Assembly: GCF_018119395.1 (NCBI RefSeq)
Contig: NZ_JAGPWD010000005.1
Span: forward strand, 1-64,000
Direction of reading: 5' to 3'
Source of the DNA: Massilia sp. ZL223
GTDB taxonomy: Bacteria > Pseudomonadota > Gammaproteobacteria > Burkholderiales > Burkholderiaceae_D
DNA length: 64,000 nt
The notes under the pieces are model-generated. The model saw only the letters and a program-made list of their open reading frames with translations. It did no database searches and was not told the origin of the DNA. Below, in pieces: positions 28,368 through 38,069 of this stretch. A program made the position numbers and the translations under genes. Within the stretch, counting starts at the first letter, position 1. Each line of letters opens with the position of its first letter.

Positions 28368-29962
28368 GGTGCCACCGATACGCTGTTGTAGAAGGCGCGC
28401 AAGTCGGCCTTCTGGAGGCGGCGCACGCTGTCGTCGAGATAGCTCATGTGCCCGCTGTTGTAGTTGCGAATCTGAATGCCGGCGCCGGCGCCCAGCCGCG
28501 CCAAGTCCAGCTCGGTCTGGTAAAACGGCGTCGCAAGATCATGATAGCCGCTCATGGCGATCACTTTCAATGCGGGATTGAGGGTCATGGCCGCGGCCAG
28601 GTCCGGTATCGTATCCGGCAGCGGCTTGCCGTCGTGCGTGAAGCTCCAGAGGTTGAGGACATTGTTGGAGCTGAGGTAGGGCGTCGTCGCCGTATAGCGC
28701 AGTTCGTCCTTGAGATAGGTGCTGATCGTGCTGACGAAAGCGTTGCCCACCAGGTTGATCGAGGGGTCGCCGTTTCCCAGCGCGCTGCCGACGGGCGCCT
28801 TCACCCGCGCGTCGTAGCGTCCGATCACCTGGCCCGGCAGCAGGCGCGCGCGGTAGGCGCCCGGCGCCATCGACAGATCCTGGCGCCAGCTTAGCGCCGG
28901 CACCCCGGTATAGGCGGCCAGCTGGGTCACGGTGGCGTCGCTCGGCGGCGTGCCGCTGGCGAGGAAGGCGCCGACCTCGCTGCGGTAGGCGCCTGCGGCG
29001 AAGTCGCGCACCTGCTGCAGCACCGACGAGAAGTCGGTCGGCAGGCTGCCGTTCTGGTGGTAGGCGGACACGGCCGCATAGCTCGGGAGATAGCCTTCGC
29101 AGCTGAGCTGGCCCGGGTCGAACACGCCGCAGTTCGAGTTGTAGTTCATGGCGGCCGACTGCAGCATCACGCCGGCCACGCGCACGCCGGCGCTCTCGAG
29201 CAGGTTGGACAGCACCGCCGTGCGCGGCGCGCCGTAGGATTCGCCGAACAGGTAGACCGGCGACGCTTGCCGGTTGTTGGCGGCGAGGTAGCGGCGCACG
29301 AAGTCGCGGAAGGCCGCCGCGTCCTGGTCCACGCCCCAGAACTGGGCGTTGGTGCGCGGCGAGATCGCCTGCGAGTAGCCGGTGCCGATGGCGTCGACGA
29401 AGACCAGGTCGGAATGGTCCAGCAGGGTTTCCTGGTTGTCGACCAGCTGAGGCGGAGCAGGGGGAGGCTCGGTGGACGGGAAGCCGGTCGCCAGCCTGCG
29501 CGGCCCGAAGGCGCCGAGGTGCAGCCAGATCGAGGCCGAACCCGGGCCGCCGTTGTAGAAGAAGGTGAGCGGGCGCTGCGCCGCCGGCTGGGCGCCGGCG
29601 GTGTAGGCGACATAAAAGAAGGATGCTGCCGGCTGTCCGGTGGCGAGGTCGGTGGCTGTCAGGTGCCCGGTGGTGGCGGTGTAGTCGAGCGGGCGGTCGT
29701 CGAGAGTGATGCGGGCCGCGACCGTGGCGGCGCGCTCTTCCGCAGCTGTCAGCGACGCCGTTGCCGCGCCAGAGTAGACCACCGGATCGGCGTAGCTGCC
29801 GGGCAGCGTCGCGACCGGTGGCGGCTGAGGCGCCGGGGCAGCCGCCGGGGCGCTGTCGCCACCCCCGCCGCACGCGGCCAGGGTGGCCGCGAGCAGGGCG
29901 CTGGCCAGGCTGGATAGGGAGCCGGCGCGGCGCGGCGCTTGCGCGGAAGGGGGAGTGGCCAT
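28364..29962 (-). CDS. S10 serine carboxypeptidase-family lipoprotein
   Basis: 532 aa. Lipoprotein signal with LAAC, Cys31, followed by a Gly/Ala/Pro linker. α/β-hydrolase S10 fold: FFYNGGPGSAS oxyanion region at about 134-144, nucleophile S242 in GESYG, catalytic Asp in MSGYHDLATPF, and His in YNSGHMSYLD near the C-terminus. Likely removes C-terminal residues from extracytoplasmic peptides. First gene of a two-gene operon with the EF-hand protein. Confidence 0.9.
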   Translation of the reverse strand: MATPPSAQAPRRAGSLSSLASALLAATLAACGGGGDSAPAAAPAPQPPPVATLPGSYADPVVYSGAATASLTAAEERAATVAARITLDDRPLDYTATTGHLTATDLATGQPAASFFYVAYTAGAQPAAQRPLTFFYNGGPGSASIWLHLGAFGPRRLATGFPSTEPPPAPPQLVDNQETLLDHSDLVFVDAIGTGYSQAISPRTNAQFWGVDQDAAAFRDFVRRYLAANNRQASPVYLFGESYGAPRTAVLSNLLESAGVRVAGVMLQSAAMNYNSNCGVFDPGQLSCEGYLPSYAAVSAYHQNGSLPTDFSSVLQQVRDFAAGAYRSEVGAFLASGTPPSDATVTQLAAYTGVPALSWRQDLSMAPGAYRARLLPGQVIGRYDARVKAPVGSALGNGDPSINLVGNAFVSTISTYLKDELRYTATTPYLSSNNVLNLWSFTHDGKPLPDTIPDLAAAMTLNPALKVIAMSGYHDLATPFYQTELDLARLGAGAGIQIRNYNSGHMSYLDDSVRRLQKADLRAFYNSVSVAP

Positions 29963-30130
29963 GATCGTCCTCGAGGGAAACTGGCGGGCATGATGTCAAT
30001 TATGCACCTGATGAGAAAGAACTCAACAGTAATTACAACGATGCAGGTTCGTGTCCGGGTCGATGTTCAAGATGGGCATCCGATCACGTGGAGAAGCTGG
30101 CTGCGGCAGTGTATGGATGAAAAGGCAAAC

Positions 30131-30424
30131 ATGGCGGTGTTTCTGGACGACGAGCGCGTAACCCCGGAAGGCTGGGTCCGTACCTACTGGCCCGACGAGG
30201 TCATTGCCCTGCTCAAGACCGGACAAGTGACCGAGCTGTCGCTCGACCACGATCTGGGTGACGACGAGCGCGGTACGGGCTATACGGTGCTGTTATGGCT
30301 GGAGGAGCAGGTAGTCACTGTCGGCATGGCGCCGCCGGCAATCAGCGTGCACTCAGCGAATGCGTCGGCAAGATTGAAAATGGAAGCAGCGATCGCGTCG
30401 ATCAAGCGGCATGCGAGAGAGTGA
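30131..30424 (+). CDS. Stand-alone cyclic-phosphate processing receiver-like (cREC) protein
   Basis: 97 aa. The start at 30131 is preferred because AAAAGG sits 5-6 bp upstream and the family pattern begins there (MAVFLDDERVTPEGW). The receiver-like fold keeps the N-terminal acidic pair D6-D7, then LSLDHDLGDDE and GYTVLLWLEE, and ends with ISVHSANASARLKMEAAI. This matches the small cREC family, predicted from comparative genomics to process cyclic phosphates in RNA-repair contexts. No RNA ligase or repair gene is nearby. Family match by recall; function unproven. Confidence 0.7.
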   Translation: MAVFLDDERVTPEGWVRTYWPDEVIALLKTGQVTELSLDHDLGDDERGTGYTVLLWLEEQVVTVGMAPPAISVHSANASARLKMEAAIASIKRHARE

Positions 30425-30612
30425 AGTGCTCGCGGCGCGGGTCATGTGTCGAGCTGGTGTCAAAGCTCAAGCCGACGCATGGCAAGAACCTGTTTGCCGC
30501 TTGTCAAGGGGGTGAGCAGCCGCTTCTCCCCGGATGACGTGAAGTGCACCATTAGTGTTGCTGTTAAGGCAAGCCAAGCGGGTTCCCGGCGACGCCCACG
30601 CCCCGCGTGCCG

Positions 30613-30618
30613 TACAAT
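30613..30618 (+). promoter_or_regulatory. Candidate -10 box for the quinone oxidoreductase gene
   Basis: TACAAT 28 bp before the start codon at 30646. No convincing -35 hexamer lies at the right distance, so this is weak. Confidence 0.3.
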
Positions 30619-30645
30619 TGCGCTTTTTTCAATATGGAGCCGTCC

Positions 30646-31626
30646 ATGCGCGCCATCGAAATCACGCAGCCCGGCAAGCCGGAGGTCCTCCAACTGTGCG
30701 AGCGTCCGCTGCCGCAGCTGAAGGAAGGCGAAGTCCTGATCAAAGTGCATGCGGCCGGCATCAACCGGCCCGACGTGCTGCAGCGCCTCGGCCACTATCC
30801 GGTGCCGCCCGGCGCATCAAGCCTGCCGGGCCTGGAAGTGGCGGGCGAGATCGTCGACGGCGAACTCGGCGCCAGCGGCTTCAGGAAAGGCGACATGGTC
30901 TGTGCCCTGGTGCAGGGCGGCGGCTATGCCGAATTCTGCGCCGCGCCGCTGGAACAGTGCCTGCCGCTGCCGCCCGGCCTCACGCCGCTGGAGGCCGCCA
31001 CGCTGCCGGAAACATTCTTTACCGTCTGGAGCAATGTGTTCGACCGCGCCCGCCTGGTCGAGGGCGAGACCCTGCTGGTGCAGGGCGGCAGCTCGGGCAT
31101 CGGCGTGACCGCGATCCAGCTGGCCAGGGCCCTCGGCCACCGCGTGTTCGCCACCGCGGGTTCCGACGACAAGTGCCGCGCCTGCGAGGAGCTCGGCGCC
31201 GAACGCGCCATCAATTACAAGACCGAAGATTTCACGGCCGTTGTCAAGGAACTCACGGCTGGGCGCGGTGTCGATGTGATACTGGACATGGTGGCCGGCG
31301 ACTACGTGGCCCGTGAAATCAATTGCCTGGCCGACGATGGCCGCCTGGTCGTGATCGCGCTGCTGGGCGGCGCCAAGGCCAGCCTGGACATGGGCCAGGT
31401 GCTGCGCCGCCGCTTGACCATCACCGGCTCGACCCTGCGTCCGCGCCCGGTGGCCTTCAAGGCGGCCATCGCGCGCCAGCTGCGCGAGCGGGTCTGGCCG
31501 CTGTTCGGCGAAGGCAAGCTGAAGCCGGTGATCTACCGCAGCTTCCCGCTGGAACAGGCGGCCGAGGCGCATGCGCTGATGGAGTCCAGCACCCACGTCG
31601 GCAAGATCGTATTGCAAGTGTTGTAA
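30646..31626 (+). CDS. Zinc-independent NAD(P)H quinone oxidoreductase (MDR family)
   Basis: 326 aa. Start MRAIEITQPG chosen from GGAG 6 bp upstream. Medium-chain dehydrogenase/reductase without the catalytic zinc cysteines: VLIKVHAAGINRPDVLQR at about 34-51, nucleotide-binding LVQGGSSGIGVTAIQLA at about 142-158, and a C-terminal SSTHVGKIVL. Resembles the QOR/PIG3 branch, which reduces quinones with NADPH in the cytosol. Single gene upstream of tpiA. Confidence 0.9.
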   Translation: MRAIEITQPGKPEVLQLCERPLPQLKEGEVLIKVHAAGINRPDVLQRLGHYPVPPGASSLPGLEVAGEIVDGELGASGFRKGDMVCALVQGGGYAEFCAAPLEQCLPLPPGLTPLEAATLPETFFTVWSNVFDRARLVEGETLLVQGGSSGIGVTAIQLARALGHRVFATAGSDDKCRACEELGAERAINYKTEDFTAVVKELTAGRGVDVILDMVAGDYVAREINCLADDGRLVVIALLGGAKASLDMGQVLRRRLTITGSTLRPRPVAFKAAIARQLRERVWPLFGEGKLKPVIYRSFPLEQAAEAHALMESSTHVGKIVLQVL

Positions 31627-31682
31627 GCCAGCACTTGTATGGGAAGGCGGCGCAGGGCAGGGGCTATCAGCTCAGCCATTGT

Positions 31683-31711
31683 TTGACCGCCACATTTTCG
31701 ACCGCTAAAAT
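31683..31711 (+). promoter_or_regulatory. σ70-type promoter of tpiA-secG, -10 inside a palindrome
   Basis: TTGACC at 31683-31688, a 17-bp spacer, then TAAAAT at 31706-31711; predicted start near 31718, 20 bp before the tpiA ATG. The -10 lies within the perfect inverted repeat CCGCTA-aaa-TAGCGG (31702-31716), which could be an operator. Confidence 0.65.
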
Positions 31712-31737
31712 AGCGGGTTATTTGACCGTGGGGTACT

Positions 31738-32487
31738 ATGCGTCCCAAACTCGTTGTAGGCAACTGGAAGATGAACGGCAGCCGCGAAGCCAACACCGCG
31801 CTGCTTACCGGTATTCTCGAAGGCCTTGATGGCAAGGCCGCCGCGTGCGCGGTCTGTGTTCCCTCGCCCTATCTGTTCCAGTGCGAACAACTGCTCCAGG
31901 GTAGCAAGCTGGCCTGGGGCGCCCAGGATGTCTCGGCCCAGCCGTCCGGCGCCTTCACGGGCGAAGTGGCGGCCTCGATGCTGCTCGATTTCCATTGCCG
32001 TTACGTGATCGTCGGCCACTCGGAGCGCCGCGCCTACCACGGCGAGTCGAACGGGCTGGTGGCGCGCAAGGCCCAGGCGGCCCTGGCTGCCGGCCTGACC
32101 CCGATCGTCTGCGTCGGCGAAACCCTGGCCGAGCGCGAAGCAGGGCAGACCGCCTCCGTGGTCGGCGCCCAGCTCGACGCCGTGCTGGAACTGCTGGGCA
32201 AGGATGCGGTCGCCAGGATCGTCGTCGCCTACGAGCCGGTCTGGGCGATCGGCACCGGCAAGACCGCCACGCCGGAGATGGCGCAGGAAGTGCATGCGCA
32301 ATTGCGCGCCCAGCTGCGTGCCTGCAACGCCGGCGCGGCCGACAGCGTCGCCATCCTTTACGGCGGCAGCATGAAGCCGGACAATGCAGCCGACCTGATG
32401 GCGCAGCCGGACATCGACGGCGGCCTGATCGGCGGCGCGGCCCTGAAGGCGGCGGACTTCCTGGCGATCATCCGCGCAGCCAGCTGA
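31738..32487 (+). CDS. tpiA: Triosephosphate isomerase
   Basis: 249 aa, standard length. Interconverts dihydroxyacetone phosphate and glyceraldehyde 3-phosphate in glycolysis. Catalytic residues are visible: Lys in VVGNWKMNG (about 11), His in IVGHSERR (about 96), Glu in [11 protein letters not shown] (about 168), and the phosphate-binding [12 protein letters not shown]. Followed 45 bp later by secG, the usual Burkholderiales order tpiA-secG-tRNA-Leu-nuo. Confidence 0.97.
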   Translation: MRPKLVVGNWKMNGSREANTALLTGILEGLDGKAAACAVCVPSPYLFQCEQLLQGSKLAWGAQDVSAQPSGAFTGEVAASMLLDFHCRYVIVGHSERRAYHGESNGLVARKAQAALAAGLTPIVCVGETLAEREAGQTASVVGAQLDAVLELLGKDAVARIVVAYEPVWAIGTGKTATPEMAQEVHAQLRAQLRACNAGAADSVAILYGGSMKPDNAADLMAQPDIDGGLIGGAALKAADFLAIIRAAS

Positions 32488-32532
32488 AGAATTTATACAC
32501 GTAGTTAAACTTTGCCTTGAAATGGAATTGCA

Positions 32533-32982
32533 ATGAACACCTTGTTCAATCTGATTATTGTCGTGCAGGTCATCTCGGCCCTGGCCATCATCGGCCTGGT
32601 GCTGGTCCAGCACGGTAAGGGCGCCGACATGGGCGCGGCCTTCGGCTCGGGCGCCTCGGGCAGCCTGTTCGGCGCATCGGGCTCGTCGAACTTCCTGTCG
32701 AAGTCGACCGCGGTGGCCGCTGCGGTCTTTTTCGCCTCGACCCTGGCGCTGGCCTATGCCGGCAACAACCGCACCAGCACCGAAGACGAAGGCGTGATGG
32801 GCCGCGTGACCGTGCCGTCGACCCAGGCCCCGGCCACCGGCGTGCCGGCCAACGCGGGCGCCAATGTGCCGGCCACCGCTCCGGCTCCGGCTGCCCCGGC
32901 TCCGGCCGCGGACGTGCCGACCCTGCCGGCCGCTCCGGCAAACCAGGCTGCCCCGGCGGCTCCGGCTCCGGCAGGCAAGTAA
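32533..32982 (+). CDS. secG: Preprotein translocase subunit SecG
   Basis: 149 aa. Two TM helices (residues 3-23 and about 52-72) with the SecG signature LVLVQHGKGADMGAAFGSG between them. The C-terminal 55 residues are an Ala/Pro-rich tail with repeated APAPAAP-type units, longer than in E. coli SecG (110 aa) but common in betaproteobacteria. Supports SecYEG protein export. Confidence 0.95.
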   Translation: MNTLFNLIIVVQVISALAIIGLVLVQHGKGADMGAAFGSGASGSLFGASGSSNFLSKSTAVAAAVFFASTLALAYAGNNRTSTEDEGVMGRVTVPSTQAPATGVPANAGANVPATAPAPAAPAPAADVPTLPAAPANQAAPAAPAPAGK

Positions 32983-33306
32983 TACCCCAAGGGTTGGCGG
33001 TGCTGCCGTCAGCCCTGTTGGCAAGACAGCATCGCGCCTTCGTCGTGACCCGGCATTGGCCTGATGAATGAAGAGGTGCCGTGCGCACCTGTTCGCAAAT
33101 AGCTGTAGAATGCGGCCTCGCAGGCGACCCTGCCCGCGGCGAGCTTCGCGACAATGATGGCCGGTACCGGCCCTCGACAGTGATGGACCCTGGTGCTCCT
33201 CCTCCAGAACCTCCTCCTAAAGTTGAGAAATTGCGAAATATCCTTGTAGTAGCGCAATTTGTGCATTGAAAAAAAGTAGTAAGGCAGGGTAAAATACTGG
33301 TCTCCA
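32983..33306. other. 324-bp non-coding spacer between secG and tRNA-Leu
   Basis: No convincing gene. It holds CCTCCTCC-type pyrimidine repeats (33197-33219), a perfect 8-bp inverted repeat AAATTGCG (33228-33235) / CGCAATTT (33253-33260), and the tRNA promoter at 33266-33295. TAGAAT near 33112 could be another -10 box, without a good -35. Confidence 0.6.
33266..33295 (+). promoter_or_regulatory. Promoter of the tRNA-Leu gene
   Basis: TTGAAA at 33266-33271, 18-bp spacer, TAAAAT at 33290-33295. Predicted start about 33302, a few bases before the mature tRNA end at 33307. A second TAAAAT-containing promoter in this region resembling that of tpiA supports the call. Confidence 0.6.
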
Positions 33307-33391
33307 GCCGACGTGGTGAAATTGGTAGACACGCTATCTTGAGGGGGTAGTGGCGCAAGCTGTGCGAGTTCGAGTCTCGCCGTCGGCACCA
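33307..33391 (+). tRNA. tRNA-Leu (anticodon GAG)
   Basis: 85 nt including an encoded CCA. Acceptor stem GCCGACG pairs with CGTCGGC; the D-arm has GGTGAAATTGGTAGACACG; anticodon stem CTATC/GGTAG with loop TTGAGGG, so anticodon GAG at 33341-33343 (codons CUC/CUU). A long variable arm (TGGCGCAAGCTGTGC region) and T-loop GTTCGAGTC are typical of class II tRNA-Leu. Confidence 0.95.
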
Positions 33392-33402
33392 AGATAAAGA
33401 AG

Positions 33403-33452
33403 AGCCAGCTAGGGCGATGAGCAACCGCTCTCCTGCCTGAGCTGGCTTTTTT
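33403..33452 (+). terminator. Terminator after tRNA-Leu
   Basis: AGCCAGCT (33403-33410) pairs with AGCTGGCT (33440-33447) and runs into six T (33447-33452). An inner GAGC-aacc-GCTC hairpin strengthens it. It would separate the tRNA unit from the nuo operon. Confidence 0.75.
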
Positions 33453-33562
33453 GCGAGGATCAGTCGTACGGTCCTGGTGGCAACCCTCATGCCAGGTTCG
33501 CGCGACTCGGCGCTGCATCCCCCGCAGTGTGTCTTTAACCGATCGTTCAAATAGGCTTCATC

Positions 33563-33922
33563 GTGAACCTCGAAAATTATTTCCCCGTTCTTCTCTTTAT
33601 TCTGATTGGCGTCGGCGTCGGTGTCGCCCCGCAGGTGCTCGGCCGCCTGCTCGGTCCGCACCGCCCGGATGCCGCCAAGCTGTCCCCGTATGAATGCGGC
33701 TTCGAAGCCTTCGAAGACGCGCGCATGAAGTTCGACGTCCGGTACTACCTGGTCGCGATCCTGTTTATTTTGTTTGATCTGGAAACGGCATTCTTCTTCC
33801 CATGGGGCGTCTCGATGCGCGAACTGGGCTGGACTGGCTTCGTCACGATGATGGTGTTCATCGCCGAATTCGTCGTCGGTTTCTGGTACATCTGGAAGAA
33901 AGGTGCCCTTGATTGGGAATAA
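33563..33922 (+). CDS. nuoA: NADH-quinone oxidoreductase subunit A
   Basis: 119 aa from a GTG start. Three TM helices; the conserved segment [25 protein letters not shown] (shown here only as ECGFE at about 44-48 and [15 protein letters not shown]) is the ND3 signature loop at the quinone site. First gene of the 14-gene complex I operon. No clear promoter was found in the 110 bp between the tRNA terminator and this start. Confidence 0.96.
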   Translation: MNLENYFPVLLFILIGVGVGVAPQVLGRLLGPHRPDAAKLSPYECGFEAFEDARMKFDVRYYLVAILFILFDLETAFFFPWGVSMRELGWTGFVTMMVFIAEFVVGFWYIWKKGALDWE

Positions 33923-33925
33923 GCC

Positions 33926-34402
33926 ATGGCAATTGAAGGCGTATTAAACGAAGGTTTCATTACCACCACAGCCGATAAGCTGATCAACTGGGCGCGCACG
34001 GGATCGATGTTCCCGATGACGTTCGGTCTGGCATGCTGCGCGGTCGAGATGATGCATGTGGGCGCCGCCCGCTACGATCTCGACCGTTTTGGCATTGTGT
34101 TCCGCCCATCGCCGCGCCAGTCGGACGTCATGATCGTCGCCGGCACGCTGTGCAACAAGATGGCTCCCGCACTGCGCAAGGTCTACGACCAGATGGCCGA
34201 GCCGCGCTGGGTCATTTCGATGGGCTCCTGCGCCAACGGCGGCGGCTACTACCACTATTCGTACTCGGTGGTGCGCGGCTGCGACCGCATCGTTCCCGTC
34301 GACGTCTACGTGCCGGGCTGCCCGCCGACCGCGGAAGCGCTCCTGTACGGCATCATGCAGCTGCAGAACAAGATCAAGCGCACCAATACCATCGCGCGCT
34401 AA
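33926..34402 (+). CDS. nuoB: NADH-quinone oxidoreductase subunit B
   Basis: 158 aa. Peripheral-arm subunit that holds the terminal N2 [4Fe-4S] cluster; ligands are visible in [12 protein letters not shown] (adjacent cysteines), GSCANGGG and VPGCPPTAE. Starts 3 bp after nuoA. Passes electrons to ubiquinone at the NuoB/D interface. Confidence 0.97.
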   Translation: MAIEGVLNEGFITTTADKLINWARTGSMFPMTFGLACCAVEMMHVGAARYDLDRFGIVFRPSPRQSDVMIVAGTLCNKMAPALRKVYDQMAEPRWVISMGSCANGGGYYHYSYSVVRGCDRIVPVDVYVPGCPPTAEALLYGIMQLQNKIKRTNTIAR

Positions 34403-34417
34403 AAACAGCGATTTACC

Positions 34418-35011
34418 ATGACGACTAAACTCGAAACCCTTGAACTCGCCCTGAAAAATGCACTGGGCGAGGGCGCAGCAATCAGCTCGGCGCTGGGTGA
34501 AGTGACCGTGGTGGTCAAGGCCGCCGACTACCTGCAAGCCATGCAGACGCTGCGCGACGACCCGAGCCTGCGCTTCGAAGAACTGATCGACCTGTGCGGC
34601 GTCGACTACTCGCAATATGGCGAGGGCACCTGGGACGGCCTGCGCTTCGCGGTCGTGACCCACCTGCTCTCGATCGAGCACAACTGGCGCGTGCGCGTGC
34701 GCGTGTTCTGCCCGGACGACGACATGCCGCTGGTCGAATCGGTGACCGGCATCTGGCGTGCGGCGAACTGGTACGAGCGCGAAGCGTTCGACCTGTACGG
34801 CATCCTGTTCGACGGCCACGGCGACCTGCGCCGCATCCTGACCGACTATGGCTTCATCGGCCACCCGTTCCGCAAGGACTTCCCGATCTCGGGCTATGTC
34901 GAGATGCGCTACGACCCTGAACAGAAACGCGTGATCTACCAACCCGTGACGATCGAGCCGCGCGAGAACATCCCGCGCGTGATCCGCGAAGAAACCTACG
35001 GGACGAAATAA
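34418..35011 (+). CDS. nuoC: NADH-quinone oxidoreductase subunit C
   Basis: 197 aa, the 30-kDa subunit as a separate gene (in E. coli it is fused to NuoD). Signature [19 protein letters not shown] at about 109-127, and [16 protein letters not shown]. Stop overlaps the nuoD start by one base (TAATG). Confidence 0.97.
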   Translation: MTTKLETLELALKNALGEGAAISSALGEVTVVVKAADYLQAMQTLRDDPSLRFEELIDLCGVDYSQYGEGTWDGLRFAVVTHLLSIEHNWRVRVRVFCPDDDMPLVESVTGIWRAANWYEREAFDLYGILFDGHGDLRRILTDYGFIGHPFRKDFPISGYVEMRYDPEQKRVIYQPVTIEPRENIPRVIREETYGTK

Positions 35012-36264
35012 TGGCTGAGCTTAAGAATTACACCCTGAACTTTGGTCCGCAGCACCCGGCAGCGCACGGCGTGCTGCGCCTGGTGCTGGAACTCGACGGC
35101 GAAGTGATCCAGCGCGCCGACCCGCACATCGGCCTGCTGCACCGCGCGACCGAGAAGCTGGCCGAGACCCGCACCTACCTGCAGTCGGTCCCGTACATGG
35201 ACCGCCTGGACTACGTCTCGATGATGTGCAACGAGCACGGCTACGTGCTGGCAGTGGAAAAGCTGCTGGGCATCGAAGCGCCGGTGCGCGCGCAGTACAT
35301 CCGCGTGATGTTCGACGAAATCACCCGTATCCTGAACCACCTGATGTGGCTGGGCGCGCACGCGCTGGACATCGGCGCCATGGGTCCCTTCCTGTACGCC
35401 TTCCGCGACCGCGAAGACCTGTTCGACGTCTATGAAGCCGTGTCGGGCGCGCGCATGCACGCGGCCTACTACCGCCCGGGCGGCGTCTACCGCGACCTGC
35501 CGGACGCCATGCCGCAGCACCGCGAATCGCCGATCCGCTCGAAGAAGGCCATCGACGACCTGAACCGCGACCGCCAGGGCTCGGTGCTGGACTTCATCGA
35601 CGCGTTCACGAAACGTTTTGATGGCTATGTCGACGAATACGAGACCCTGCTGACCGATAACCGTATCTGGAAGCAGCGTACCGTGGGCATCGGCGTGGTC
35701 TCGCCGGAAGACGCGAAAGCCATGGGCTTCACCGGCGCCATGCTGCGCGGCTCGGGCATCGCCTGGGACCTGCGCAAGCAGCAGCCGTACGCGGTCTACG
35801 ACAAGATGGACTTCGACATCCCGGTCGGCACCAACGGCGACTCCTACGACCGCTACCTGGTGCGTATCGAAGAGATGCGCCAGTCGAACCGCATCATCAA
35901 GCAGTGCGTGAAGTGGCTGGCCGTGAATCCGGGCCCGGTCATGATCGACAACAACAAGATCGCGCCGCCGAACCGCATGGACATGAAGTCCAACATGGAA
36001 TCGCTGATCCACCACTTCAAGCTGTTCACCGAAGGCTTCCACGTGCCGGAAGGCGAGGCGTATGCGGCGGTCGAGCACCCGAAGGGCGAGTTCGGCATCT
36101 ACATCGTGTCCGACGGCGCCAACAAGCCTTACCGCCTGAAGATCCGTACCCCGGACTATGCCCACCTGCAGAGCCTGGACGAAATGGCGCGCGGCCACAT
36201 GATCGCGGACGCCGTCACCATCATCGGCACGCAGGACATCGTGTTCGGCAGTATCGACCGATAA
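35011..36264 (+). CDS. nuoD: NADH-quinone oxidoreductase subunit D
   Basis: 417 aa, 49-kDa hydrogenase-like subunit lining the quinone cavity. [20 protein letters not shown] at about residues 10-29 carries the quinone-site His; [14 protein letters not shown] follows; C-terminal [21 protein letters not shown] is the family ending. Coupled to nuoC by overlap. Confidence 0.97.
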   Translation: MAELKNYTLNFGPQHPAAHGVLRLVLELDGEVIQRADPHIGLLHRATEKLAETRTYLQSVPYMDRLDYVSMMCNEHGYVLAVEKLLGIEAPVRAQYIRVMFDEITRILNHLMWLGAHALDIGAMGPFLYAFRDREDLFDVYEAVSGARMHAAYYRPGGVYRDLPDAMPQHRESPIRSKKAIDDLNRDRQGSVLDFIDAFTKRFDGYVDEYETLLTDNRIWKQRTVGIGVVSPEDAKAMGFTGAMLRGSGIAWDLRKQQPYAVYDKMDFDIPVGTNGDSYDRYLVRIEEMRQSNRIIKQCVKWLAVNPGPVMIDNNKIAPPNRMDMKSNMESLIHHFKLFTEGFHVPEGEAYAAVEHPKGEFGIYIVSDGANKPYRLKIRTPDYAHLQSLDEMARGHMIADAVTIIGTQDIVFGSIDR

Positions 36265-36279
36265 GAAGGACGCTAGATT

Positions 36280-36756
36280 ATGTTATCGCAGGAAACCTAC
36301 AAGAAGATCGATCGCGAGCTGGCCAAGTACCCAGCCGATCAACGCCAGTCGGCCGTGATGGCCTCGCTGGCCCACGCCCAGGTCGAACTGGGCTGGCTGT
36401 CGCCGGAAACCATGCAGGAAATCGCCGACTACATCGGCATGCCGGCGATCGCCGTGCAGGAAGTGGCGACCTTCTACAACATGTACAACATCAAGCCGGT
36501 CGGCAAGCACAAGATCACCGTGTGCACCAACCTGCCTTGCGCATTGTCGGGCGGCGAACGCGCCGGCCAGCGCCTGAAGGACAAGCTCGGGATCGATTAT
36601 CGCGACACCACTCTAGATGGCCAGTTCACCCTGATCGAAGGCGAGTGCATGGGCGCGTGCGGCGACGCACCGGTCATGCTGGTGAATAACCATCGCATGT
36701 GCTCGTTCATGAGCGACGAGAAGATCGACGCCCTGGTAGAGGAACTCAAGAAATGA
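36280..36756 (+). CDS. nuoE: NADH-quinone oxidoreductase subunit E
   Basis: 158 aa, 24-kDa subunit with a thioredoxin-like [2Fe-2S] cluster (N1a). Cys ligands in VCTNLPCAL at about 83-88 and [11 protein letters not shown] at about 124-128. Stop overlaps the nuoF start (ATGA at 36753-36756). Confidence 0.97.
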   Translation: MLSQETYKKIDRELAKYPADQRQSAVMASLAHAQVELGWLSPETMQEIADYIGMPAIAVQEVATFYNMYNIKPVGKHKITVCTNLPCALSGGERAGQRLKDKLGIDYRDTTLDGQFTLIEGECMGACGDAPVMLVNNHRMCSFMSDEKIDALVEELKK

Positions 36757-38048
36757 CCAGCCTGCACGACCGTCACATCAATCCCCTGATCCTGAAGGAT
36801 CTGAACGGCGACAACTGGCGCCTGGCCGACTACGTCAAGCGCGGCGGCTATTCGGCCCTGCGCCGCATCATCGAAGAGAAGATCGCGCCTGAAGCCATCA
36901 TCGCCGACCTGAAGACCTCCGGCCTGCGCGGCCGCGGCGGTGCGGGCTTCCCGACCGGCCTGAAGTGGAGCTTCATGCCGCGCCAGTTCCCGGGCCAGAA
37001 ATACCTCGTCTGCAACACCGACGAAGGCGAACCGGGCACGTTCAAGGACCGCGACATCATCCGCTACAACCCGCACGCGCTGATCGAAGGCATGGCCATC
37101 GGCGCCTACGCGATGGGCATCACCGTGGGCTACAACTACATCCACGGCGAGATCTTCCAGGAATACCTGCGCTTCGAGGAAGCGCTGGAAGAGGCGCGCG
37201 CCGCCGGCTTCCTGGGCGACAAGATCATGGGTTCGGAATTCTCGTTCCAGCTGCACGCCCACCACGGCTACGGCGCCTACATCTGCGGCGAAGAGACCGC
37301 GCTGCTCGAGTCGCTGGAAGGCAAGAAGGGCCAGCCGCGCTTCAAGCCGCCGTTCCCGGCCTCGTTCGGCCTGTACGGCAAGCCGACCACCATCAACAAC
37401 ACCGAGACCTTCGCGGCCGTCCCCTTCATCCTGAACATGGGCGCCGAGAACTACATGGGCCTCGGCAAGCCGAACAACGGCGGCACCAAGATCTTCTCGA
37501 TCTCGGGCGACGTCGAGCGTCCGGGCAACTACGAAGTCCCGCTGGGCACCCCGTTCGCCAAGCTGATGGAGCTGGCCGGCGGCATGCGCGGCGGTAAGAA
37601 GATCAAGGCCGTCATCCCGGGCGGTTCCTCGGCTCCCGTGATCCGCGGCGAAGTCATGATGGACACCGACCTCGACTACGATTCGATCGCCAAGGCCGGC
37701 TCGATGCTGGGCTCGGGCGCCGTGATCGTCATGGACGAGACCCGCTGCATGGTCAAGTCGCTGCTGCGCCTGTCGTACTTCTACTACGAAGAATCCTGCG
37801 GCCAGTGCACGCCGTGCCGTGAAGGCACCGGCTGGATGTACCGCATGGTCCACCGCATCGAGCACGGCAAGGGCCGTCCTGAAGACATGGACCTGCTGAA
37901 CAACATCGCTTTCAACATCAAGGGCCGCACCATCTGCGCCCTGGGCGATGCAGCAGCGATGCCGGTCGAAGCGATGATCAAGAACTTCCGCGAGGAATTC
38001 GAATATCACATCGAGCACAAGCACTGCCTCGTGCCCGCATACCTTTAA
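36753..38048 (+). CDS. nuoF: NADH-quinone oxidoreductase subunit F (NADH/FMN)
   Basis: 431 aa. Start MTSLHDR fixed by the ATGA overlap with nuoE. FMN/NADH site: [16 protein letters not shown] and [14 protein letters not shown]. The N3 [4Fe-4S] cluster is bound by [15 protein letters not shown] and [11 protein letters not shown]. Entry point of electrons from NADH. Confidence 0.97.
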   Translation: MTSLHDRHINPLILKDLNGDNWRLADYVKRGGYSALRRIIEEKIAPEAIIADLKTSGLRGRGGAGFPTGLKWSFMPRQFPGQKYLVCNTDEGEPGTFKDRDIIRYNPHALIEGMAIGAYAMGITVGYNYIHGEIFQEYLRFEEALEEARAAGFLGDKIMGSEFSFQLHAHHGYGAYICGEETALLESLEGKKGQPRFKPPFPASFGLYGKPTTINNTETFAAVPFILNMGAENYMGLGKPNNGGTKIFSISGDVERPGNYEVPLGTPFAKLMELAGGMRGGKKIKAVIPGGSSAPVIRGEVMMDTDLDYDSIAKAGSMLGSGAVIVMDETRCMVKSLLRLSYFYYEESCGQCTPCREGTGWMYRMVHRIEHGKGRPEDMDLLNNIAFNIKGRTICALGDAAAMPVEAMIKNFREEFEYHIEHKHCLVPAYL

Positions 38049-38069
38049 ACCAGGTCAGGTAACGATCAA

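Noticed and set aside
33081..33269. 62-residue open frame between secG and tRNA-Leu
   Set aside because: Pro-rich without a family or ribosome-binding site; it overlaps the tRNA promoter and inverted repeat region.
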